Source: Malaya genurostris
Lineage: Eukaryota; Arthropoda; Insecta; Diptera; Culicidae
Length of the DNA: 64,000 nucleotides
Reading direction: 5' to 3'
Assembly: GCF_030247185.1 (NCBI RefSeq)
Contig: NC_080572.1
Coordinates: forward strand, 176,294,866-176,358,865
Part shown: positions 45,990-57,908 of the stretch, piece after piece
Layout: every line of letters begins with the position of its first letter
Numbering within the stretch: the first letter of the stretch is position 1
The notes under the pieces: model-generated
Told to the model about the DNA's origin: nothing
What the model saw: the letters and a program-made list of their open reading frames with translations, nothing else
Database searches by the model: none
Position numbers and translations under genes: made by a program

Positions 45990-47190
45990 CCTTGCTTACT
46001 TACTTTACTTTAATGGTGCAAAACCCGTCTTTGGAACATGACCGAACAAATTGTAGCTTTCCAAGGTACTCGATCTTGAGTCGCCGTTCTCCAGTCGCTC
46101 TGTACTTCTACTGCACGTGCATCCTCTTTGATTACGCATAGCCAGTGAAAGCGAGGTCTACCCCACAGTCGAAGACCGTTCCCAGGTTCTCTGCAGAGCA
46201 TCACGCAGGACATTCTCTCTACCGGCATTCTTGCTACATGACCAGCCCATTTTAGTCTGCTGTGTTTTATAAGCCTATCAATGTCCGCATCTTTGTACAC
46301 TTGGTACAGCTCATGATTCATGCGTCTGCGCCATTCTCCATTCCCCTCTTTGCCGCCGAATATTGAGCGCAGGATTTTTCTCTCAAAGACGCCGAGTACT
46401 CGAACATTTGTTTCTTTCAACGACCATGCTTCATGGCCGTATAGGACAACTGATAGTATCAACGACTTGTATAGAGCAAGTTTTGTGCGTGTTTGTAAGC
46501 TACGAGACTTCAGCTGGTTACGGAGCCCGTAGAAAGCCATATTAGCAGCTGCAACACGACTTTTCACCTCGCGGCTAATATCGTTGTCGCATGTCACTAG
46601 GGTTCCAAGAGATATGAACTTGTCAACAACCTCGTATAGTACCCCATCAATCTCCACCTCAGGTCCTACACCGTTTGGGCTGCCTCGTTCTCCACCAGCC
46701 ACGATGTATTTATTCTTGGTAGAGTTTATCGTCAACCCTATTCTCGCAGTTTCTTTCTTGAAGGGCACAAAAGCCTCTTCCACTGCTTTACGATCCACAC
46801 CTATAATATCAATGTCGTCCGCAAAACCAATAGGCATGTAAGACTTATTGATGATGGTTCCGTTTCGCCGGATCTTCGTATCGCACCTGAACAACAAATT
46901 TGAGAGCGCGTTGTCTGCTTCAATCTATCTAACACCACGAAAGCATCGGATGTCGTACCAGCTATCTTGACGCTTGATTTCGATCCATCCAGCGTCGCAC
47001 GAATCAATCTAACTAGCTTTGTCGGAAAGCCATGTTCCAACATGATTTGCCACAATTCGTTACGTTTCACAGGATCGTACGCTGCTTTGAAATCTACAAA
47101 CAGATGATGAGTCCGCAAGTTGTACTCCCGAAATTTATTGAAAATTTGTCGCAAGGTGAATATCTGATCCGTCGTTGAACGTGACCTTTA
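45990..47190 (-). pseudogene. RTE-like non-LTR retrotransposon, 5'-truncated and frameshifted
   Basis: On minus, RT blocks run from TTDQIFTLRQIFNKFREYNL and HHLFVDFKAAYDPVKRNELW (47180-47060), through a frameshift and small deletion near 46900, to IGFADDIDIIGV (the catalytic A-D-D box). They continue with DKFISLGTLVTCDNDISREV, LYGHEAWSLKE, RRRMNHELYQVYKDADID and HSRLKWAGHVARMP. Its 3' end at about 45990 is a short repeat of AAGT/TAAG type. Endonuclease and 5' regions are missing. The clade call (RTE/BovB-like) is my best guess from the thumb and C-terminal blocks. Confidence 0.85.
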
Positions 47191-47999
47191 CTGTTTATGA
47201 ATTCGTGTCTTACTTTTTCTGCTCTTCAAAGTTTTAGCAACATAAATCTACGTACAAGTAGCCGGTCACTCCAAGATCAAAATGAGTCCTTCCGCAATTC
47301 AGAGTAGGGTTGTTTTTCGCTTTCTAGGCCGAATCCGAGTCCTGTTGGAAAACCCAATGCCCGGAACCAAAATGTCCACAGCAGACAAATTACAGCTTAA
47401 GCAATGTACCATAAAAATTATGGCATTTGTGGGCTTCTGGATCTTTTTAATTGGATAAGGATCGTTCCGTCGAATCGTACATTATTAAGTCCACTTCAGT
47501 GACCCCACCCACTTCTCTTTCGCAGTGGTGGGCGTTTCCGACATTCTTTTTGATCTTTATCATATATGGTAGTCGGATTCGATCTCAATTTGGAATCTTT
47601 TGGTAGACTTCATCGACCGACTGCTTTTACACATGTGATCGAGAGGAAGTTCAGCAAATTAGAAACAATAGCAAAGTCTATGAATACCAGCATTGATTTA
47701 GAAATGCGTCGTTTGTCAAATTGATGATTCATGGGATAATAATTGAAGTTTACCGAGTTATTCCAATAAAGAAATCAGTAAATTTTCACAGAATTCTAAA
47801 ATATATTTTATTGAATGAATTCTACTTTGCAAGTGAGTATCTCATCGATGCAAAAAGGTGATACCCGATCACCATATATTTGAACTATTTTTTTTTTGAT
47901 ACTTGTTAGAAAATTTTGTAATTTAACTACTAGCGAGATCAGACTTATATAAGCGTTTGCTACTAAAACAGCTTTTTGAGAAAAATATCAATACAAATC

Positions 48000-48955
48000 A
48001 TTTCTCTTCGTTTCTAATGAAAATTCACACTTTTTTCTCGATTCCTCCCATCACGCACTGCACACCTCCGGAGTCAACTTCCTTGGCACAATTTGTACCA
48101 CATTATGGTCATCCCAGTCGTGTCTTTGCTCTGCAGCTGCATATTCCTTGCCAAATCATCAGTTTCTGGCAAATTTGTGCATAAAAGCAAACTGAAGCTT
48201 CGCAGGAACATCTCCTCGTGCCGTCGCCATATAGAATTTTTGGCCAGGAAGCTGTCCGAGATTCGTTTTTGACCTAGGTTTCATCGTCGATGGGTATTTT
48301 TTGAACGGTACTGTGAGCAGCAGCGTATTTTTGTGCGATTTTATTATCTGATAGTCCAGGGTTTGCTCTGACGGTTAAGAACCGTTCAGTTTCTGGTTCA
48401 GCTTGCGGTCATAAGTTCCACTACGACGCTCACCTTGAGGCACTCAATCCACGCTCTTTCGCTCCCTCAAACGTTTAAGCACATCACGCACGGTTATTTC
48501 GACGTGAATATTTCATAAGGGCACATAAACCAATGAGAGATTCTCTCTGTTTAATTTCTCTTCTGTTAATAATACCTAAATTTTCACGTTCACTTACCAA
48601 ATTTGCATATAGAATGAAAGAAAATATCTCCAGCTTTGTAATAGTATCTTACATGTCACGAACAATTGCGTAATAGCGCAGGTATAATCGAAAGAGAAAG
48701 TAAACAAAGAGAATCTGTCAATTGTTTTAAGGCCCTTTTGAAATGTTCACGTCGATTTTGGTGATTTCAAACGTTTTAGCGATTTTTATCGCGGACCATC
48801 TGGAATAACTCACTGTACGAAACACCGTGAAATTTATACCACAGAAAGTGGGTACCTAGGTAAACAAACCGCTGTAAAAGAATTCTTGCAGCGGTCACTT
48901 TCCGTACCGCTGCAACACAATAAGTGATTCCGGGTTCTAACTGGACATAACTTTA
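48000..48955 (-). pseudogene. DD37E-type transposon remnant, second copy of the 19561 family
   Basis: The minus strand starts with TGTCCAGTTAGAACCCGGAA near 48955 and GTTGCAGCGGTACGGAAAGT, closely matching 19561-19690. Decayed coding follows: VLKRLRERKSV, an HTH-like NKIAQKYAAAH (about 48320-48350), IDDET with the first catalytic Asp (about 48280), PGQKFYMATARGDVPAK and MIWQGICSC. After that an internal deletion joins directly to the 3' tail (GAAACGAAGAGAAATGATTT, as at 20420). The second Asp and the Glu are lost. Confidence 0.8.
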
Positions 48956-51900
48956 TAAACTTGTTACGCATTGTCAAGCAGCAGAATTACTTTCCTAAAT
49001 CTTCGGACTAATGACGATCGTTTTTCGATTAGCCCATTATTTAATGCGATGATTTACTATCTCAATATATTCAATCACTATGACGCTGTTTTTCAACGGA
49101 ATGTGACTTGTGTATTTTTAAAGTTAAGCCGATCAGTACTTCCTAACAGATCTGTATCTCTCTTTGGCACTTGTTATAATTTTTTATTATTTTAAATACT
49201 CATGAGACTAGATTTATATCAGAAGTCGTCATGAAAATGGCTTGTTGTTATAAACTTGATTGGATGCGAACAGAAAAGAATGACGTGTGTAATACTTATT
49301 GCTAGCGACATCTAACAGTCAAATCGATAAACTGTTACTTATACCCCAGGTAGTTTGAGTCGCACGGCATCTAATTGTAATCGTTGAACTTTTCATTAAT
49401 TGTGAGTAGTTACAACGAAACATTTTAAATTCATATGCTCCCGAACATACGTAAACCAATTCAATATGGATGACTAGCAAACTTGAACGAATTGTACCGA
49501 CCGGAATTGTACCGGTAGTCTCGAGTATTTGACTGAAATGATGAGTTCTAAGATGAGTTCTAAGTGACTTGACTAAACTTCAAGAAATAATTTCTTTTTC
49601 GGCAGACATTGCATTCGCCGAACCACTTCACTAAACGACTCATCAAACATTGAATAACGCCACCGTTCAAATTTGGCACCGAGATGGCCGGACCACTTGA
49701 ACCCAATTAAACCGACCATAAAAAATAGCATCGCAACAACCTGTTTCCGACATTCGAACGAACGCACTTATGTTTTCTTCTGGGGGCTCGGTAGCTTGCC
49801 GTTCGTAGTCAGGCTGCCTAACGGAACATTTAAACCGCAATGGTGTTTTGTTCGTTTATTCACTTGCATACAAATGCCTGGAAGGCATTACAGTTGTCAC
49901 ACTATTTAGCCTCACTGCCGGGGTGGCCCTGATTGCAGGAAACCAATTGACAATGATTCCGTTTTGATTAGTTTAATTACTTTATGTAGACACATGGTGG
50001 TTTGTGTGTCAGCCGATCACTGTCCTCTCCCATCAGCAGAACCAGCGAAATTGCTTTCGGATTGTTTTGATGCTTTCTTTGCTCACAATTGCAAAGCAGT
50101 CTGAGAGCTCTCGAGAGAAGGATTCAATTTCCAGCTGTTGTCAGTTCCAGTACTGTTTTCAGCTTAGTTAGTGAAGACGTGACCACGCTGTATCTTGAAA
50201 CCATCATTTCCTCTCGCTTTGAATAGGAGAGATCGTGGGTGGCTGGTTTTTGCGCTTACCACTTCATGTGCACAGCGGAGCGTATCCTTCGATGAGTACT
50301 GGAAAGCCGGAATTTTTTTACCCTCTCCCATCGGTTGCACATTGATTCGCTGACGACAAGATTGTGCGTACATATCACATGCTTTCCGCTATAAGGACAG
50401 TCTTTAATTTTCCATCGTTGCTTTTTGAGATTTTTTTGGCAGTATCAATCTTTCTGTTTCCAATCAAGTGTCAAGCCGCCGGTTGCACACTGATTTCATA
50501 CTTTTCGATGCGTTGATGTAATGAGTTCCGAGACGTCGTTGTAACTGGATTAGATAGTTTGTTTCAGTTTTTTTTACTAGACTGCTTCCATTGGATTTTG
50601 TGATAAAAGGATACAAATATTGGAAGAAAAGGTGGAAAATTTACGCGAAACCAGTCCTCGCCAAAATTTGGCTCGCTCGTCCACATATGGCAACAGTTGG
50701 AATGGTGCGTGTTTTTTCATATACTACATAATCGAGTATTCCAGTTGAGTCGGCTTCTCGTTGATTTTAGAACATGCTGGTTGGCAATTGCCGCACAGAC
50801 CATGGTTTGAAATCTAACAACCAGGAGTAAGAAGAATCAGACTGCCAAGAAGATAGTGGAAAGTTTTCCGTTTTTTTGCCTTCTACTCGTCCCACCATGG
50901 TCCCGCCATGAATAAAGCAAAGTGTGAAGACGCGTACTAGCTTTGTGATTTGCCAGCTGATAAGGAGTATGATGAAAGTGGTCTCATTTCACAGGATTAT
51001 CGGGAGCCATACAAAGACTTGATCTTGATCGCAATTTAAAATGTGGATTAATATTCCTGAGTGCTATGAGGTATTACAACTAATGCTCTACGGTAGTATT
51101 TACAAATCTATGTAGTGCTTCGGTTTCCTTTATATTGATTATAACGGTGCGAATATTAACAGACGAGGTCACATTCGTCGAAAATAGAATGAAGCATAAT
51201 ATTCAAATTTAACTTCGTATACGTATGTACAAGTATGCTGAAGAGATCTGCCTACAAATTAGTCATAATCGTACTCCGCACACCTCCATAGTAGAACCGT
51301 CGTGTTTCATTGGAGCTATCGAAAGTTATCAATTCTGCGTAAATTGAGTTAGCGCATAGACGGCTGAGACCAAAATAAAAATCCTCTTTTAACAAGCCTA
51401 TCGTTAAATGCGTGTCGTCCTAAATTACTTCAATCAATGAATTTATGCCTTATTTCACTGACGCTTCACACCCACACCCGCCGAGGTACGTGTTCCAGCT
51501 AGTGTAATTTGTTTTCGCAATCGCTTCGATTGCCTTCCGCGGACGGCAGTCTTAATTCTTGACAATCGGACTGCTCGCTGCATTTCTCTCCATTAGGGTG
51601 GTCATTGGGGCAAGGATGAATAAAGCAATATGCTTTATTTTGTTGAAATATTTGTTCAAATAAACATGATCAGTTTTGATTGAATGCTAGACAATAGCTG
51701 TCTTTTCGTGGTAAGGAAATTATGGATTAGTACTTTGGAAAAACCACCTTCCTGTTGTTCATCCCTGAATCTGTGCTGAATAATACCAGACATGTTACTA
51801 GACTACCCTAGATGTAACTCAACTTGTCGCTTTTGTGCCAAATTTGCGAGTAAAAATCACTCGTCATGTTCGGTTAGACCTGAACCACGTCTCATAGGCA

Positions 51901-52024
51901 GCATAAGCTTCTTCTATCGCGTAACAAGAGTTTATGCTTTCCAATCTGTGATGGCGTGTGATGTCTGGTGGTACCTCCTTGTGTACTAAGTGTTGACCGT
52001 TCGGTGGCTGGCCCACTTGACCTG

Positions 52025-52060
52025 TATAAAATAACCTATCGAAATTTGAACTGTCTCAGT
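52025..52060 (+). promoter_or_regulatory. Tret1: Core promoter of the short Tret1 isoform
   Basis: TATAAAA (52025-52031) and the initiator TCAGTT (52056-52061, predicted +1 at A 52058) stand 33 bp apart, a textbook insect core promoter. A leader exon would run to 52128, where GAAAGTAAGT gives a donor at 52129; TTTCACAG at 52207 is the matching acceptor. The second exon then contains the ATG at 52295. The leader carries two short upstream ATGs. Inference from signal order; no transcript seen. Confidence 0.65.
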
Positions 52061-52294
52061 TGTTCGTATGTTCACATCGATAGCGCATGATCTTGAGCAG
52101 CATCCCGCAGTCGGGTTCGAATTTGAAAGTAAGTTCGTTCCAAGTGTAACTGAAGTGATCCACAAATGCAGCAAGGACCAATTCTTATAGTTACGATCAT
52201 TTCACAGCCGTTGAACTATACACGGAAGCGTACGCAGTGAGAAGTTGGATCTGGAATAGAAGTGGTACGCAAACGCGTTGCATTCAGCTCAAAG

Positions 52295-52381
52295 ATGGTT
52301 AAGCTGCTGATGCGCGCGGACACCCACGTGTCCTTCTCAGTACCCGCGGAAGAGCCGGTGGCAAAGTGCACATTTTCGCAG
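52295..52381 (+). CDS. Tret1: Facilitated trehalose transporter, short isoform, first coding exon
   Basis: Encodes 29 residues, MVKLLMRADTHVSFSVPAEE and then PVAKCTFSQ, which match the N-terminus of the short form of Drosophila Tret1-1 (MKILMRADTHVSYSVPAEGP) almost residue for residue. The exon ends TCGCAG before GTTTTTATTT (donor at 52382, weaker than the others). It splices over a 110-bp intron to VLAALSVSLGS at 52492, phase 0. GTG 52262 upstream is in frame, but 52295 is the conserved start. This isoform lacks the Ser-acidic cytoplasmic region of the long form, so the two may differ in trafficking or regulation (inference). Confidence 0.95.
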
Positions 52382-52491
52382 GTTTTTATTTTTTCTTTAT
52401 CATTTTTCGGTCCTTTCTGGGAAGATGACTATATTCTGCGTTCTAGGGAACTAATTATGTTTTTGTCTCCTTTTTTTCTCAAACAATAAAG

Positions 52492-52617
52492 GTGCTGGCG
52501 GCGCTGTCGGTATCCCTTGGTTCCATGGTCGTAGGATTTTCGTCGGCGTACACCTCACCGGCACTGGTGTCTATGAAGGATCGCAATATCACCTCGTTCG
52601 AAGTCACGGATCAGTCG
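52492..52617 (+). CDS. Tret1: Facilitated trehalose transporter, shared exon with transmembrane helix 1
   Basis: Residues 359-400 of the long form or 30-71 of the short form: VLAALSVSLGSMVVGFSSAY, then TSPALVSMKDRNITSFEVTD and QS. The first 20 residues are transmembrane helix 1 of the MFS sugar-porter fold. SAYTSPAL is conserved in Tret1, and N-I-T is a glycosylation sequon in the first extracellular loop. Bounded by AG 52490-52491 and GTAAGT 52618, phase 0. The protein moves trehalose across the plasma membrane by facilitated diffusion, exporting it from fat body to haemolymph. Helices 2-12 are encoded beyond the window: no GSWVGG-type exon is present up to 64000. Confidence 0.97.
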
Positions 52618-54659
52618 GTAAGTAGCAAACAGATCTAGTATATCAATTTGTCCGGAGGTAGAGCCTTTGCACGCAGTGACATTTGAAGTGTTGACTATAA
52701 ATATGTAATGGCACAAAATAAGTGTGAAATGAATGTGAAAATTACACAAAATACAAGGACACATCAGTTTGGGGTATTGAACTGAAATTACCCTTTGGAC
52801 AGCACAGGTACTTCATCAAGGGAACAATGAATTCGAAGAAATATATTTTATTATCAGCACATCCTACAAATATTGAAAATATGTTTTCATTTTCAAAACA
52901 CAAATTTTAATTCTTCAGATTCTCAACAATTTAATACTGATGTTAAAAAACATATTTTGAGGCTATGATGTCAAAAGATTCTAAATACAGTAAATTTAAT
53001 ATATTTAAAAAGCGTTATAACAAAACATAACAAAATAAACATAAACCACAGTTGGGAAAAAGTATAAAAACTTAGACCCAACCCCCGATTAAACCTATCT
53101 AATGAGCATCGATTTCGGACATTTCCATTTCTATTATTGGACTTGTAGGGAATATACGAAAAAAATTGCTTGTTCAATAGAATGATTGTAACCAACATGG
53201 ACATTAAATTTTTATTTATTACATGAACGCAACAGAATTCACACGAAGAAAATGTTGGAAGTTCTATTTGTCGGCTGACTTCGACAATTTCGGTTGAATT
53301 TTGAGAAACTCACGCACTTATGCTGGAGTAGTTATGTGTTTCGTCAACGGAATTTACTGAGTAAAAAAAAAACTTAATACTGGTTCTTTGTTTAATACTC
53401 AATTTTGGACCGAAAACGCAAGCATACTATCATTTTGGGCGCAATAACTTGGTTACCATACTGAACAAAATGTCATGACATTTTCAGTGGAACTCTTACT
53501 GCAATATTGGCTAGCTCATGAAATGCAACATAACAGGCACAATAATTATTAAATTTAACCTGTTTCGGTATTAAAAGCATGAATTGACAGGTGAATGATA
53601 TAGCAGAAATGCAATTTACGAAAAAATCGAAACCGCAACAATCTCCTATTCTAGGAAATCGTTTTGCTCACTAAACTACTATGAATATGACACATGATTT
53701 CGAAAGAAACCCAATTGAACAAAACCTCCGTAGATATTCAGACTTTACACGGCCGCTGTGTGGTTTAGTTCTCAGTCTCGCTTTTGTGGCATTATTGCCT
53801 AAGAGAGCCAACATGTCGAACCTAAAATATCAAGCATATTAAGGAAAAATTAAATCCTAATGCTTCACGATTACTGTAGTCAGTCTTGGTGATTGCCGAA
53901 AATTTGACAGAAGCTGCTATATTGATATATTGTATACAACATTTTCAATCCGGTAGAAGATGCTACAAGAACTCGAGTCTCTCAATGCATGAACCGCGAG
54001 AGAATTTTTCTACATTTCTTCGCTCCACTTCATACTCTGAGTATTTCACGGTTCTCAAAAAAAAAATCCCAGTCGGACAATGATTGGTGCTGTGTGGAAT
54101 GTACCAAAAGAGAATCGCAAGTTGACAACTATTGCAGAAAATCGAATCGATGATTCGACTTGATGATTCTCATACTAGGTTGCAATATTAATCAAAACCC
54201 TTGTGTGGAGCATTCACAGACATTTTCATAGACACAACTCATACAAAGGTTATATACACATAGTTAGAATAAGCGGCAATAGTAAAATGATTCTATCGCA
54301 ATTATCAACTGCCCGTATAGAATCGGATCGCGAAACGAGCATAAGCGACCGTTTGTTGCTTCAGAGAGGATCCTCACAGCAACGTGCTAACCTTTGATTC
54401 TCAGAAATGTCATCGAGAGAAATTGGCTCTTGCACTGCTGTCGATTCTATGTTAAATGAGCCATGCCGGGTTTTTGGTGTTGCGATGATATCCGTCTCTC
54501 TTTGATGGCACTGATTCAATCGTTGAAGAGTTGCCAGTGAGCGTTCTTTGATACGATAAAAGCCATCCTTGACTGTAGTTATTGGTAGTTTCAGAAAATT
54601 GAGTTGGGGTAATTCCGATAAAGGAATTACGTTCGAAATTGACTCGAATCTTAATTAAA

Positions 54660-55330
54660 TGACGTAGAAAAAGACGGGTTCAGGTTCAGGTTCAGGACAA
54701 GAAATCAGTTCATGAACTCTGACACTGAACTCATGTTTAGTATCCAGATTCCGTATTTAATTCTGGAACTGAGTTCTACACTTGAATTCCGAATCTGAAT
54801 TAAGGAGCTGAATTCAGTTCCAAAATCTAGGCTCCGAATTGAATCCTAGCATGCAGGTTCTGAATTCTGAACCTGAATTTTGGAAATGAATTCTGATATA
54901 TTTTTTTTATTATGGACCTTTTAACCGCGGGTCCGCGGAAATTCTGAAACTGATGATAGGAAATAAATTCTGAAACTGAATTCAGGAAGTAAATTCTGAA
55001 ACTGAATTCAGGGCATAAATAATGGTTCAGAAGTCAGTTCGAAAATTCTGGTTTGCAGTTCATATCTAAAATTTTGTTCCAGAATCTAGATCTAGAATTC
55101 ATATCTTGAATCAGAAGTCTGGGTACGAATTCCGAGCTTAATTTAAAGCACTAAATGCAGTTACAAAATTAAGTCAATATACCAGTTTCAAAAACCTAGT
55201 TCCACAATCTAGAATAAGGATTCTGTTCCAGAGCTTTAGTTTTAACGTTTGAACCTGTATTTTGGGACTAAATTCTGAAACTGTTCTAAAATTTAGTTTT
55301 AGAATTTTGTTCCAGAATTCAATCCAAATG
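54660..55330. repeat. Degenerate GAATTCTGAAACTGA minisatellite
   Basis: About 670 bp built from imperfect 12-25-bp variants of (A)ATTCTGAAACTGAATTC and GTTCCAGAATCT. The best-preserved units are at 54940-55015, where AAATTCTGAAACTGAATTCA recurs. An AT-rich piece with CCGCGGGTCCGCGG interrupts it near 54925-54941. Non-coding. Confidence 0.85.
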
Positions 55331-55532
55331 AAACCAAATTACATCACGCAGAAGGTCTGCAGTTTTTGCTTTTGGTGGAAGGTTCTGACCACGACGTCCG
55401 TCTAACGCACAAGACGAAATGATCGATTTTCGACAATGGTTTTCCTTTTATACTTCATTGTTTCTAAAAGTTTGTTTGTATTTAGCATTGTCTTACAAAA
55501 TTTAAAAATTTAATCATAAGTTGCTGATGGGA

Positions 55533-55715
55533 GCGGATCATTTAGCCGAAAGCCATTTCGCCGAAAGTCGTTTAGCCGAATGCTATTTCGCCGCAAGTCG
55601 TTTCGCCGAATGCCATTTCGCCAAAATTTGTTCCGCCGAAAGGGTAATTCCGCCGAAAGGATCATTTCGCCGAAAGGGCCATTTCGCCGAAAGGATTTTT
55701 TTTTACGAAAGGGTA
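55533..55715. repeat. TTTCGCCGAAA minisatellite
   Basis: About ten units of 16-20 bp with the core CATTTCGCCGAAAG, each unit being partly self-complementary (TTTCGGCGAAA type). Because the unit is nearly palindromic, both strands stay open and give ORFs of about 70 codons, which are not genes. Confidence 0.9.
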
Positions 55716-56084
55716 ATTTTGAATACATAACATAATTTATTAGGAAACTGCAAATTCTGGATATTCAAGCGAAAGCGGTGCTCTCTTGCATACAAACCTG
55801 TAACCGCCTCGTTTCCCCGGTCTATTCAAATCTAGGTTTCTTTGCTTCAGTTACGCCCGAACGAGCGGTAGCGAGGTCAGATAGCATACGAACAAAACGA
55901 TGTGGCGAAGACGCATTAGATATTTTTTCATCTGCACTCAGTTATCAAAACTATTGAAATTATATTCACTCTAAATATTTTTTCATCTGCACTCACTTAT
56001 CAAAATTATTGAACTTATATTCCTTTTGTGGAATTTGACTTTCTATTTCAACTGACATTGCCACCGATTCATAGCGTACAGAAT

Positions 56085-56215
56085 CATTACATGGCTGGTA
56101 TAGCGATCCTACTGATACTAGGAACTCTTCCAGGTCGGTACACGAATATACGACAACTGGCTTGTAAGATCAGGTACCTATGCGTTGAACCGCCAACCCG
56201 GGTTAATGACGTAGA
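56085..56215 (-). mobile_element. tRNA-type SINE
   Basis: On the minus strand it reads CCCGGGTTGGCGGTTCAACG, then CTTACAAGCCAGTTGTCGTA, a degenerate B box (TATTCGTGT where the copy at 38285 has GTTCGAGCC), then GACCTGGAAGAGTTCCTAGT and CAGCCATGTAATG. Same family as 38215-38585. The tRNA-like head is inferred from the box order. Confidence 0.65.
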
Positions 56216-57430
56216 AACTAGGTCTTCAAACAGATATTTTGGTGAATAAAGAATTAGGTTGGGCATCAAGCACAAACGAACTAAAAATGCATTTAATTTT
56301 CAAACGCAATTTATTCAATATTACAATTTAGAAATGCGACGAAAAAATTACACGCAGATTTTTCTCAACTACGAAAACCAACCACGGAAAATTCGAGAAA
56401 GTTTAACTTCATAATTCAAGCAAGCAGCATAGAAGTAAACAAATCGAAAAAGGGCGAAACTCTCATTTCGTTGATTTATTCAGTGGAAATAGTAGAAAAG
56501 TGGAACACGCATTGGAACAGCTTTTGGAGGGGACAAAACCAGATTCTTTGGAACAAAATGCACCCAATAAGCGTCATACGATTTTGATACAATTATAGAA
56601 TAGTGATATGAAGCAAAATCCATCCCAACTGGTGATTTTCCGAAATATTCTTCTTTTGAAAACAATTATCCACTTTGAAATTATTGTTTCCGTTGTGTTC
56701 GTTGGAGGTTCGGCTTTTGCGCCATCCATCATATAGAAACCGAATCTGACCTATCTCAATGTATAACTTCTTAGCACGGATCGTGGTAACAGTTATACGT
56801 AGATTTTCTAGACTTGGGAGGCTTTGAATCTCACGAGCATGTAATCCGGCATTTGTCGTGACGTGAATATGAAAAACGCTGAACTTGTTGGCATCATCAC
56901 GAGTTGAAATATTGGGATGTCTATTGAAATTAACCTCCCTTCACATTTTCCTACATGCTGCGCCTTTCTGCTCCACACTTGTGAAACAACGTCAATTGGC
57001 TCTCCAAATTTTTTTGTACTGTTGAGAAAGTTCATTTGAAGATTTGCAGAATTCATATTAGTGTACACTCAAGTCTCAATTGCAAAGAGATTTCGCCTAT
57101 TTTCTTAATTTGGAATTCCCGTCAAAATCACCTTGACACTTAAAAAAGGTTAAGAAAATAATTTTCTTCAATCCAGAAACATCATTCAGTAATAGCCGTT
57201 CAACCGAGAAGGTTGTGTATAGAAGCGTACAGTTTAATAACGCTGGTTGGTTTACACGCGTTAAATACGACAACGGTTGAACTACAGGTAGAAACCTGTT
57301 GGCAGCAGCCGTTAAAACGTATAGTCGTGCTGCATAAGAGAGCCCTAGTGCTGGGCCAAGCTGGTGAAGGAAACAACAAAGGGCGTTTCCCAAACTCTAC
57401 CCAGGCCGCAATATACAGCCACAAGTGCTG

Positions 57431-57550
57431 AGCAGGAGAGTGCAAAGGCACATCGAAGAGGAAGAGTGCAAAGGCACATAGAAGCAGGAGAGTGCAAAGG
57501 CACACCGGTGCGAAGGCACTTCGGTGCAGAAGCATATCGGTGCGGAGCAC
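57431..57550 (+). repeat. Tandem repeats in the retrotransposon 5' UTR
   Basis: Imperfect units of about 18-33 bp with the core GAGAGTGCAAAGGCACAT or CGGTGCGAAGGCACTT. Variable tandem units in a 5' UTR often carry promoter function in non-LTR elements; that role is inference here. Confidence 0.8.
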
Positions 57551-57908
57551 TAGGAAGAAGGAGACAAGACAACTCGGTCTTTCCACTGCCATACAACACG
57601 CAGGTATACACCGGTGACCTGCGCTGGTTACACCTGGCGAAGACGAAAGCAAATCGGAATTCGAGTGGTGCTGGATGTCAGGTAGCAGTAGCATCACATC
57701 ATATTCTATCGCTACAGTGAGCTTCAGCATTGTATCAACGTCCAGATACATCCAACAAGAACATCTAGAGCAACGAGGATCTACACGGCAGTGCAACGGA
57801 GATAGACAACAATTTCAAGGTAGAAGTTTTTTCTTTTCCTTTTGATTGAGTACTGTGTAGTGTTGGTTTCAAATTTTATTTTAAAGTTTAGTTAAAAATT
57901 TTAATGTA

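Larger units (their letters stand above)
41383..52491 (+). other. Tret1: Tret1 intron 3 (11.1 kb) of the long isoform
   Basis: GTAAGT at 41383; acceptor CTCAAACAATAAAG ending 52491. Contains a promoter-like TATA/initiator (43791-43826), an RTE-like retrotransposon remnant, a DD37E remnant, and the first exon or exons of the short isoform. Stretches 41390-43790, 43915-45980 and 48960-52020 are otherwise AT-rich with no recognised gene; the minus-strand ORF at 49573-49767 and ORFs at 41513-41791 and 45318-45644 show no known domain. Confidence 0.85.

Noticed and set aside
49573..49767. 64-codon minus ORF in Tret1 intron 3
   Set aside because: Reasonable amino-acid composition and one hydrophobic stretch, but no homologue recognised, no splice sites and no repeats to support it.
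55510..55730. Open frames of about 70 codons on both strands with HFAE/FRRN periodicity
   Set aside because: Explained by the near-palindromic TTTCGCCGAAA minisatellite.
57200..57796. 198-codon minus-strand ORF
   Set aside because: It is antisense to the tandem-repeat 5' UTR of the intact retrotransposon; openness follows from GC-rich repeats and no domain is recognisable.
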